From: Phycisphaeraceae bacterium
Lineage (GTDB): Bacteria; Planctomycetota; Phycisphaerae; Phycisphaerales; UBA1924
Assembly (NCBI GenBank): GCA_015200025.1
Contig: CP054186.1
Coordinates: forward strand, 1,488,001 to 1,552,000
Direction: 5' to 3'
Length of the DNA stretch: 64,000 nt
The notes under the pieces are model-generated. The model worked only from the letters and a program-made list of their open reading frames with translations. It had not been told where the DNA came from and did not search any database. Shown piece after piece: positions 15,440 through 22,365 of this stretch. How positions within the stretch are numbered: the first letter of the stretch is position 1; each line of letters opens with the position of its first letter. The position numbers were made by a program, and so were the translations under genes.

Positions 15440-16351
15440 TCATGGACACCCGACCGCGTCGGGCTCAACCAGCCCAGGGCAATGCTGTTGTTGGTAGAGC
15501 CGGCAGATGCAGTAACTCGTCTTCGCGTTCACGATTTCCTGCTCGAGCTGCGCCTGGCAGGCGTAGTACCCCGAGGAGAGCGTGCCCGCGGTGAAATTCG
15601 CTTGACAGGCCGCCACGCACACGAAGTAGAGCGGGCCCGTCGGGGCTGTAATGAGACACCCCGCGAAGCACAGGGCGGCCTGGATCCCGGCGGGGACGGC
15701 CGACCAACTCATGCACGACACAAACCCGGCGTACGCCGCAGAGCAACGCTGTAAGTAGTTATCGTAACACGGTGTTCCGAACGGGTCACATGGATGCCGC
15801 ATTGAATACTCGGGGTCAAGCCCGCCAAGCATCTCTCCGTGCTCGATCAGGAACTGGACAACCACCGGATCGGCTTTCGCGATCGGGATCAGGTAGTGCC
15901 GGCGTAAGCCCTCGACCGTGACGTCAAGCGCGATCCCGATGGCCGGTGAAATTCCGCAAGGACCACTCAACTCTCCGATCACGAAGGCAAGCACCGCTCC
16001 GGACGAGGCTAAGGTCTGAGCCTGAGGGGGTTCTGGCACGAGCAACTCCCATTCGTAGAGAAACCGATCCACGGTCCTCCACGTGGCCACACCCGTCACA
16101 CCTCCCCCAGAACCATTCCCGTACGCCGGATCGATCACCGAGCGGTCGATCTCGAAGACCACGAACGAGCCCACGGAAGCCGTGCAAAACGTGTCTTGGA
16201 TGAGCTCGCTCTGCCCCGGGAATGGCCCACCGAGCTCCACCACCACGTCATCGACGAGTTCACCCTCTTCACCAACCACGGGCTGGCATACCCCCAATTC
16301 GGCATGCCCCGATGCGGCATGCCCCAATGTAAACATCGCCGCCAGAATCAA
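15440..16351 (-). CDS. Cassette gene A2: Cys-rich exported protein, start region possibly frameshifted
   Basis: 303 residues if counted from a TTG at 16351, which has no ribosome site. A perfect GAGGAGG (16374-16380) lies 6 bases before an ATG at 16367 that is out of frame by one base. Shortening the CCCC run at 16362-16365 by one would join this ATG to the frame and give the leader MGVHALILAAMFTLG, a textbook signal peptide. The mature protein parallels A1: GEEGELVDDVVVEL, VVFEIDRSVI, GVATWRTVDR, GPCGISPAIGIALDV, HPCDPFGTPCYDNY, then hydrophobic Cys-bearing helices (CFAGCLIT, FVCVAACQANF, YCICRLY). About 14 Cys suggest disulfides. First gene of cassette 2. Confidence 0.65.
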   Translation of the reverse strand: MILAAMFTLGHAASGHAELGVCQPVVGEEGELVDDVVVELGGPFPGQSELIQDTFCTASVGSFVVFEIDRSVIDPAYGNGSGGGVTGVATWRTVDRFLYEWELLVPEPPQAQTLASSGAVLAFVIGELSGPCGISPAIGIALDVTVEGLRRHYLIPIAKADPVVVQFLIEHGEMLGGLDPEYSMRHPCDPFGTPCYDNYLQRCSAAYAGFVSCMSWSAVPAGIQAALCFAGCLITAPTGPLYFVCVAACQANFTAGTLSSGYYACQAQLEQEIVNAKTSYCICRLYQQQHCPGLVEPDAVGCP

Positions 16352-16485
16352 CGCATGAACACCCCATACAACGCCTCCTCTATTACCATGACCACACGAG
16401 AGGGCTCTCGCTCGTCTCTTGATGAAACGGATCAGGTGAGCGATGGACGATGGGCGATGGGGTTCATTGTGTTTACTACCTCCGT

Positions 16486-16494
16486 AAACTATAA
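16486..16494 (-). promoter_or_regulatory. TTATAG promoter-like element upstream of cassette 2
   Basis: On the minus strand TTATAGTTT lies ~120 bases before the A2 start region. Just downstream CGGAGG (16479-16484 region) precedes an ATG (16467) opening an 11-codon frame that stops before A2. This could be a leader peptide or chance. The TTATAG core is shared with cassette 1 and the 7295 gene. Confidence 0.4.
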
Positions 16495-16560
16495 ACTATC
16501 ACGGCGCGGGTAGGGTGTCAAGCCCGACTCTCGAGGTACGGAACCGGATTCACGCTCGCT

Positions 16561-17673
16561 TTACCGGCTACCCACGCTCTTGGCTAGGAGGTCCGAGGCC
16601 TTGAGCGCATGCCCCGTGGCGGCCACGACGACCCGCTCGCCGAGGTCTCCCGCGGCCGAACCCATCGCGCCCAACGCCGCCAGGGCCGTCGCGCACGTGG
16701 GCTCGATGAACAACCCCGCCCGCAACGCGGCGTTCCACGCCCTGTTCGTGGCCCCGTCGTCCACCGCGACGGTGAACCCCCCGGTGACGCGGACCGCCTC
16801 CACGCACTGACCGGCCCGCACCGGCGCCGGGATCGCGATCCCCTCGGCGATCGTGGGCGACGCCGACCCGAACGCCCGGCCCTCGAACGCGGCGTGCAGC
16901 GGCGCGCACGCCGACGACTGCACCGCGATCAGCCTGGGCACCCGATCGGTGATCCCCGCCGCGCGAAGGTCGTTGAAGCCGATGAACGCCCCCAGCAGCA
17001 GCGTCCCGTTGCCCGTGGGGATCACCACCGCGTCCGGGGCGCGCCACCCCAGCGCCTCGGCGATCTCGTACGCGAAGGTCTTGGTCCCGTGGACGAAGAA
17101 CGGGTTGTACGAGTGGCTCGCGTAATAGACCGAACCGGCGGCCTCGAGCGCCGCGGCCGCGGTGTCGGCCCGCGTGCCGGGGACCGCCACCAGGTTCGCC
17201 CCCGCGAGGCGGATCTGCGCCAGTTTCGCCGGCGACGCCGACGCGGGCGCGTAAATGTCGCACGCGATCCCCGCCCGAGACGCGTACGCCGCCATCGACG
17301 CCCCGGCGTTGCCCGACGAATCCTCGAGCAGCCTCGTCACCCCGATCCGCCGGGCGTGCGAGATCAGCACCGTCGAGCCGCGGTCCTTGTACGAGCCCGT
17401 CGGGAAGAGCGTGTCGAGCTTGATCAGCACCTCACGCCCCGCCCACCGCTGCGGGACCAGCGGCGTCGAGCCCTCCCCGAACGTCACCGGCTCGGCTCCC
17501 TCCGGCAACGGCAGCGCCTCGCGGTACCGCCACAATCCCGGGGGCCTACCCCTGATCGTGTCCACCGGGAACCGCGCCTCAAACTCCAGGTCCAGCAGCC
17601 CGCCCGACGGGCCCCGCCAGATCGGGAGGTCCGCGTCGAACCGCTCGCCCGTGGATCGGCAGACCAGGTTCAT
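16561..17673 (-). CDS. Threonine synthase-like PLP enzyme
   Basis: 370 residues of fold-type II PLP enzyme. The PLP lysine is Lys96 in FPTGSYKDRG; SSGNAGAS (119-126) binds substrate and the PLP ring, and the TGNGTLLLG loop binds the cofactor phosphate. Threonine synthase converts O-phosphohomoserine to threonine in the cytoplasm. The N-terminus has the length and layout of the usual zinc-ribbon part (LVCRSTGERFDADLPIWRGP) but keeps only one Cys, so the ribbon is degenerate. The ATG overlaps the TGA of the RidA gene (ATGA), indicating translational coupling. It may be a threonine synthase or a related aminoacrylate-forming lyase; the paired RidA fits either. Last gene of the tkt-ridA-thrC-like operon. 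Confidence 0.75.
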   Translation of the reverse strand: MNLVCRSTGERFDADLPIWRGPSGGLLDLEFEARFPVDTIRGRPPGLWRYREALPLPEGAEPVTFGEGSTPLVPQRWAGREVLIKLDTLFPTGSYKDRGSTVLISHARRIGVTRLLEDSSGNAGASMAAYASRAGIACDIYAPASASPAKLAQIRLAGANLVAVPGTRADTAAAALEAAGSVYYASHSYNPFFVHGTKTFAYEIAEALGWRAPDAVVIPTGNGTLLLGAFIGFNDLRAAGITDRVPRLIAVQSSACAPLHAAFEGRAFGSASPTIAEGIAIPAPVRAGQCVEAVRVTGGFTVAVDDGATNRAWNAALRAGLFIEPTCATALAALGAMGSAAGDLGERVVVAATGHALKASDLLAKSVGSR

Positions 17674-18083
17674 GGCGTCTCACCCGCGCCCTCGGGCAAC
17701 GCCGCCACCGCGTCGACCTCGACCTGATACCCGTAGTGCAGCGGGCCCGTCGGGACGACCGACCGCGCCGGCAGCCCGCCGTGCCGCGAGAAAAACTCGG
17801 CGTACACCGCGTTGACCCGCCCCCACAACCCCACGTCGCTCACGTACACCGTCGCCCGGAGCACCCGCGACGGCGTGGTCCCCGCCGCGATCAGAACCGC
17901 CTCGAGGTTGGCCAGCACGCGCCGGGTCTGGTCCTCGATCTCGCCCGGTTCACCCGGGCCCGTTGTGGGGTCGATGGGCAACTGGCCCGAGACGTAGACC
18001 AGCCCCCCGTGCACCACGGCCTGCGCGTAGTGCCCCGCCGGGAGCGGCGCCGCGGGCGTCCGGATGGTCCTGATCTCCGCCAC
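17670..18083 (-). CDS. ridA: RidA family enamine/imine deaminase
   Basis: 137 residues, standard RidA length. Visible family marks are VYVSGQLPIDPTTG (29-42), NLEAVLIAAG, a VYVSD strand, the key Arg107 in ARSVVP and Glu122 in VEVDAVAALP. RidA proteins hydrolyse reactive enamines or imines such as 2-aminoacrylate that leak from PLP enzymes, protecting other PLP enzymes in the cytoplasm. The gene begins 3 bases after the tkt stop and its stop overlaps the start of a PLP-dependent threonine synthase-like gene. This supports a role in cleaning up that enzyme's intermediates (inference). Confidence 0.88.
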   Translation of the reverse strand: MAEIRTIRTPAAPLPAGHYAQAVVHGGLVYVSGQLPIDPTTGPGEPGEIEDQTRRVLANLEAVLIAAGTTPSRVLRATVYVSDVGLWGRVNAVYAEFFSRHGGLPARSVVPTGPLHYGYQVEVDAVAALPEGAGETP

Positions 18084-18086
18084 GGC

Positions 18087-20048
18087 TCACACGCCGAGCA
18101 ACTGCATCGCGTTCTTCTTGATGTCCTCGGCCGAGAGCGAGCACATCTTGAGGAGGTCGTCGATGGTCCGCCCGCTCTTGGGGATCCGGCGCACGTGCAT
18201 CTGCTTGAGCTGGAACCCGTCGCCCGAATCGACCAGCGCGTCCGCGACCGCCGACCCGATGCCCCCGCCGTAGTTGTCCTCGACGGTCAACACCTTCCCG
18301 TCGTTGGCCTGCACCAGGTCGAGCAAGGCGTCCGTGTCGAAGGGCAGTGAGTACAGGTCGACGAGCGTCGCCGAGACCCCGGCCTTGTCGAGCAGCTCGA
18401 CGGCCCTATTGGCCTCGTGGACCATGTACCCCGCGGCGCAGATCACCAGGTCGCGGCCCTGCGCCAGCACCTCGAACCCGCCGAGGTTGAACACCACGTC
18501 GTCGTTGTAGATGAACTCCGTCTCGGCCCGCAGCGTCCGCATGTAGCAGCAGCCCTGGTACTCCGCCATCACCTCCGTCAGGCGATACGCGGCGTACGCG
18601 TCCGAGGGCTGGAGCACGTAGCACCCGGGGTTCCCGCGGTGGTCTTTGACCGTCGAGAACGAGCGGAACCACGCCACGTCGGGCAGCGACATCTGGCTCG
18701 GGCCGTCCGCGGCGAGCGTGATCCCCGCGTGGCTCCCCACGATCTTGAGGTTCGCGCCCGAGTTGATCGCCATCTCGATCTGGTCGTACGCCCGCGTCAC
18801 GAACTTCGCGAACGTCGAAACGAACGGGATCTTGCCCGCCGCCGAGAGCCCCGCCGCCACCGAGACCATGTTCTGCTCGGCGATCTTGCACTCGATGAAC
18901 CGGTCTGCCATCGACGCGTCCTTGCGGACCATGTCCGCGAACGTCGAGTTCGACACGTCCGCGTCGAGCGCCACCACGTCCCGGTTGACCTTGCACAACG
19001 CCCGCAACGCGATCCCGTACGCCCGGCGCGTCGCCAGCGTCCCCGCCTGCAGCACCGACTCCATGTCCATCTGCTTCATCGTCTGCGCCAAGGGGGGCAG
19101 CTCGCCCGTGGCGTAATCCGGCGTCCGCGCGTCCGCCGGGGGCTGGATCGTGAACGCGTCCTGCGACGTCAGCGACGAGGTCAGCTCGACCCGCTTCTGC
19201 TCCAGCTCCGCCAACGCCCGCTTGAGCTGGTCCCCGGTCGGGGGCTTCCCGTGCCACCCGTTCCCTTGCACCGACTCGGCGCCCCAGCCCTTCACCGTCG
19301 ACGCCACCACCGCCATCGGCTTCTTGCCCGGCGTGAGCGCCGCGAACGCGTCGAACGCCGCCTTGATCTGCGCCGGGTTATGCCCGTCGACGGTCTTGAC
19401 CTCGAACCCCGCCGCCGTCAGCTTCGCGGCCAGCGTCTCGGCCGACTGCTGCGGGCTCACCCGGTCCGTCTGCCCGTACTCGTTGCAGTTGAAAATCGGG
19501 AGCACGTTGATCAGCTTGCGGTCGACCAGCTGGTCCAACGCCTCGGCGATCTGCCCCTCGCGGCTCTCCCCGTCCCCGATGATGCAATAGACCCGGCGAT
19601 CCGTCTTGTCGAGGATCGCAGCCTCCGCCAGGCCCAACGCCACCGACAGCCCCTGCCCGAGCGAACCCGTCGCCGCATCGAAGAACGGGAACCCCTCCAT
19701 CGGGTTGGGGTGCCCGTCGAGCTCCGAGGACGCGTCGCGCAGCTTCTTGAGTTCGTCGACCGTCAGCTTGCGTCGTTTGGAAGGGTCCTTCCCGATCATC
19801 ACCCCCAGCTTCGCGCACGCCGCGTACACCGCCGGGACCGCGTGGCCCTCCGACAGCACCAGCCGGTCCGACGTCGGGTAATCGGGGTACTCCGGGCTCC
19901 ACCGCATCGTGTGGAACATCAACACCGTCACCAGATGCCCGATGCTCATCGACGTCGTCGGGTGCCCGCTGCCGGCGGCGGCGGTCATATCCAAGGCGAG
20001 CCGGTTGAGTTCGATCGCCTGAGCGTGGACAGCGGCTTCAAATGACAT
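18087..20048 (-). CDS. tkt: Transketolase
   Basis: 653 residues, full-length single-chain transketolase. Thiamine diphosphate binding is shown by GDGESREGQ (158-166) with Asn near 187-189 (FNCNEYGQ). His29 (GSGHPTTS), His69 (SEGHA) and the conserved TGSLGQGLS loop (128-135) are present. The pyrimidine-domain Glu lies in IECKIAEQNM. The enzyme moves two-carbon ketol units between sugar phosphates in the pentose phosphate pathway. GAGGAAGGA precedes the ATG. First gene of an operon with ridA and a threonine synthase-like gene; divergent from dnaN across a 414-base gap. Confidence 0.93.
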   Translation of the reverse strand: MSFEAAVHAQAIELNRLALDMTAAAGSGHPTTSMSIGHLVTVLMFHTMRWSPEYPDYPTSDRLVLSEGHAVPAVYAACAKLGVMIGKDPSKRRKLTVDELKKLRDASSELDGHPNPMEGFPFFDAATGSLGQGLSVALGLAEAAILDKTDRRVYCIIGDGESREGQIAEALDQLVDRKLINVLPIFNCNEYGQTDRVSPQQSAETLAAKLTAAGFEVKTVDGHNPAQIKAAFDAFAALTPGKKPMAVVASTVKGWGAESVQGNGWHGKPPTGDQLKRALAELEQKRVELTSSLTSQDAFTIQPPADARTPDYATGELPPLAQTMKQMDMESVLQAGTLATRRAYGIALRALCKVNRDVVALDADVSNSTFADMVRKDASMADRFIECKIAEQNMVSVAAGLSAAGKIPFVSTFAKFVTRAYDQIEMAINSGANLKIVGSHAGITLAADGPSQMSLPDVAWFRSFSTVKDHRGNPGCYVLQPSDAYAAYRLTEVMAEYQGCCYMRTLRAETEFIYNDDVVFNLGGFEVLAQGRDLVICAAGYMVHEANRAVELLDKAGVSATLVDLYSLPFDTDALLDLVQANDGKVLTVEDNYGGGIGSAVADALVDSGDGFQLKQMHVRRIPKSGRTIDDLLKMCSLSAEDIKKNAMQLLGV

Positions 20049-20462
20049 CGCGGTAGTCCTTCCTCGCCCGACGGGTCATCCCCGATCGAGCACATTCACC
20101 CTGTTTGTTCGTTCTTTGTACACCACTCTGCGGGTCCGTAAACCCACAGAACCCGACGAAGAGGGTGAGTATCTGTCCGCCGACCGCCCGAGGCAACCAC
20201 CCAGCCGCATTGGCATGTAATTTGCTGTGACTCGCCCCCACGCTCCGGTCCCGCCGCGTTCGACCGGCGGGATATCCACGGGTTATCCACTGGGCCCGCG
20301 TGGTGGTGACCAACGCCGACCCGTAGGGGCTGTCCGGCATATGCATCGCTATGGGTGGTGTAGACTGGGGCTATGCTGGACAAAGAGGCCGCTCGCGCGG
20401 GTTGATTCGGCGGGGCGTGGAGCGGGGCCATGGTGGGCGGGGTGGGCTCGGAGGGATGCTGG
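20049..20462. other. Intergenic region tkt-dnaN with DnaA-box-like sites
   Basis: About 410 bases with no convincing gene. It includes a comparatively AT-rich stretch at ~20095-20125 near tkt. Near dnaN are two adjacent DnaA-box-like 9-mers: TTATCCACT (20283-20291, one mismatch to TTATCCACA) and ATATCCACG (20272-20280). These may mean DnaA regulation of dnaN or part of an origin region. dnaN itself has GGAGGG 7 bases before its ATG. Confidence 0.45.
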
Positions 20463-21653
20463 ATGAAGGTGATCTGCGATCGGTCGGCGTTGCTGGACGC
20501 GATCAATTTGGTGTCGGGAGCCGTCGCGTCCCGTACCCCAAGGCCGCAACTGCAGTGCGTGAAGATGACCGCGACCAAGGACGACGGGGCCGGCGAGCTG
20601 GCGCTGGTCGCGACGGACGGCGAGATCTCCCTGAGTCTCAAGCTCGGGCGAGTCGACGTCGAACGCCCCGGCGAAGCGCTGATCCCCGCCGACAAGCTGC
20701 GGCAGATCGTCTCGGCCGAGGATGATGAGCCGACCCTCACGCTCGAAGTCGAGGACGAGGCGGTCCACATCCGCGGGAAGGACGCGCACTTCAAGGTCTT
20801 CGGGTACCCGCCCTCGGACTTCCCCGCGATCCCGTCGTTCGAGGACGTGGCGAACGGGGCGGGCGGGGCCGAGAAGGCCAAGGCCGTCTTCACCCACTCC
20901 GCCGGGGCCCTCGAAACCCTGATCTCACGCACCGCGTTCGCGACCGCCAAGGAAACCAGCCGTTACGCGATCAACGGCGTGCTCTTCAAGCGCGACGGCA
21001 AGCGCCTCGAGTTGGTCGCCACCGACGGTCGGCGGCTGGCCCTCTGCCGGAGCGTGCTCCCCGCGAGCGACAAAGAGACCCGCGCGATCTCCTGCATCGT
21101 CCCGACCAAGGCGCTCACGATGCTCCAGAAACTCTTCGCGGACCCCGAGGAGCCCGTACGCATCGCCATCACCGACGGGCAGATCTACTGCAGCGTCGGC
21201 GGGGGCGAGGGCAAAAAGGCCGGCGGCGAACGCGCGGTCATGTCGAGCAACCTGGTCGAGGGCACGTTCCCGCCCTACGAGGACGTCATCCCCAAGGACC
21301 ACGACAAGCGCGTGGTCTTCGACCGCGACGTGCTCAGCTCCGCCGTCCGCCGCGCCGCCCTCCTCACCAACGAGGAATCCCGCGGGGTCCGGCTCAGTTT
21401 CCAGGGCAAGACCAAGAAATTGGAACTGTCCAGCCGGGCGCCCGAGATGGGCGAGGCCCAGGTCCGCGTGGATCTTTCCAAGTATGACGGGGACGACCTC
21501 GAGATCGGGTTCAATCCGACGTTCATCACCGACGCCCTCAAGGTCATCAACGACCCGGAGGTCATCCTCGAGCTCAAGGCCGGGAACAAGCCGGGCCTCA
21601 TCCGGAGCGGCACCGACTTCGTCTACGTCGTCATGCCCGTAAACCTGCAATAA
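20463..21653 (+). CDS. dnaN: DNA polymerase III sliding clamp (beta subunit)
   Basis: 396 residues from the ATG at 20463, chosen because GGAGGG lies 7 bases upstream and MKVICDRSALLDAINLV is the family's usual opening; the frame is open 11 codons further. The three clamp domains are visible: domain 1 (1-~125) with LVATDGEISL; domain 2 starting near TRTAFATAKETSRYAINGVLF with VATDGRRLALCR; domain 3 ending in the hydrophobic RSGTDFVYVVMPVNL tail. The clamp encircles DNA and tethers polymerase III and repair proteins. It is slightly longer than typical (~370) because of Gly/Lys-rich inserts (GGGEGKKAGGE). dnaA lies 17 kb away rather than adjacent. Confidence 0.93.
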   Translation: MKVICDRSALLDAINLVSGAVASRTPRPQLQCVKMTATKDDGAGELALVATDGEISLSLKLGRVDVERPGEALIPADKLRQIVSAEDDEPTLTLEVEDEAVHIRGKDAHFKVFGYPPSDFPAIPSFEDVANGAGGAEKAKAVFTHSAGALETLISRTAFATAKETSRYAINGVLFKRDGKRLELVATDGRRLALCRSVLPASDKETRAISCIVPTKALTMLQKLFADPEEPVRIAITDGQIYCSVGGGEGKKAGGERAVMSSNLVEGTFPPYEDVIPKDHDKRVVFDRDVLSSAVRRAALLTNEESRGVRLSFQGKTKKLELSSRAPEMGEAQVRVDLSKYDGDDLEIGFNPTFITDALKVINDPEVILELKAGNKPGLIRSGTDFVYVVMPVNLQ

Positions 21654-21697
21654 CCACGTCCGCGACGGCGGCGGGGGGCTGGCGTGCGCGCGTGGGC

Positions 21698-22141
21698 CTA
21701 TTCGGCACGCCGCAGGGGCGCCGGAGGGTGCGGGACCGAATCGTGCGCGTACTCGGGGTGCGCCGCCCGCGTGTGGCGGGGGTGCGCGATCGGGCGCGCC
21801 GCCGCTCGGATCGCCGGTGAACGCTCGTGGGCGGCGTGGACCCCTCCGGCGTGGAACTGACGCGACGGTTCGATCGACCCGAGGACTCGGTGGCCCGCGT
21901 GCTCGGCGGGCTCGCGTGACACCGCCATGGCGCGGTGACGACGGTCGGCGACCGCCAGGGGCACCAGTACCGGAGGGGCCGCGACGAGGGTGAGAAAGAC
22001 CAGGAGCGTCGGGGTGTTGATCGTGTCCAGCGCCCCCGGGGTCAGCGCGTTCCAGAGGAGCACGCCGCCGAGCAGCAACGACCAGAGGAGAGCCATGGCC
22101 GCGACGGCAGCGCGGACCGGCCCCGGTGGTTTGGTCATGGT
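21698..22141 (-). CDS. Small two-span membrane protein of unknown function
   Basis: 147 residues from the ATG at 22141, with AGGA 7-8 bases upstream; the open frame continues upstream without support. Two hydrophobic helices (about 9-32, VRAAVAAMALLWSLLLGGVLLW, and 43-64, LLVFLTLVAAPPVLVPL) are followed by a His/Arg/Pro-rich hydrophilic tail of ~80 residues. No family recognised. The tail composition is like that of non-coding GC-rich DNA, so the real protein could be shorter. It lies between dnaN and bamA on the opposite strand. Confidence 0.45.
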   Translation of the reverse strand, partial: TMTKPPGPVRAAVAAMALLWSLLLGGVLLWNALTPGALDTINTPTLLVFLTLVAAPPVLVPLAVADRRHRAMAVSREPAEHAGHRVLGSIEPSRQFHAGGVHAAHERSPAIRAAARPIAHPRHTRAAHPEYAHDSVPHPPAPLRRAE

Positions 22142-22278
22142 GGGATCCTGAGGCCTCGGGCGGCATCCCGCCCGGGTTGGTTGTCCGGCGGCGAACGTCG
22201 GGCCGCCGCGGGGACGGAGGATAGGGATGACACCCGATCGGTGCAAGCCGGGCGAGCACGGGGAATCCCGAGGGCGTG

Positions 22279-22287
22279 TTATCCACA
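22279..22287 (+). promoter_or_regulatory. Perfect DnaA box
   Basis: TTATCCACA, an exact match to the DnaA-box consensus, between the small membrane protein and bamA, ~630 bases after dnaN. A single site, so its role is uncertain. Confidence 0.5.
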
Positions 22288-22328
22288 CGTTGGGCGACTC
22301 GGGTATCGAAGGTTGTCGCTCCGTCGGA

Positions 22329-22357
22329 TTGTCCGGTGTGGTCGGGCCCGGTATCGT
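22329..22357 (+). promoter_or_regulatory. Promoter of bamA, probably leaderless
   Basis: TTGTCC (22329-22334) and TATCGT (22352-22357) are separated by 17 bases. The -10 hexamer ends 8 bases before the GTG at 22366, so transcription would begin at or next to the start codon. No ribosome site is present. Confidence 0.5.
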
Positions 22358-22365
22358 CCGGGCTT

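Noticed and set aside
16432..16467. 11-codon leader peptide upstream of A2
   Set aside because: It has a CGGAGG site and ATG, but its sequence shows no regulatory codon run or hairpin; kept only as a remark in the promoter entry.
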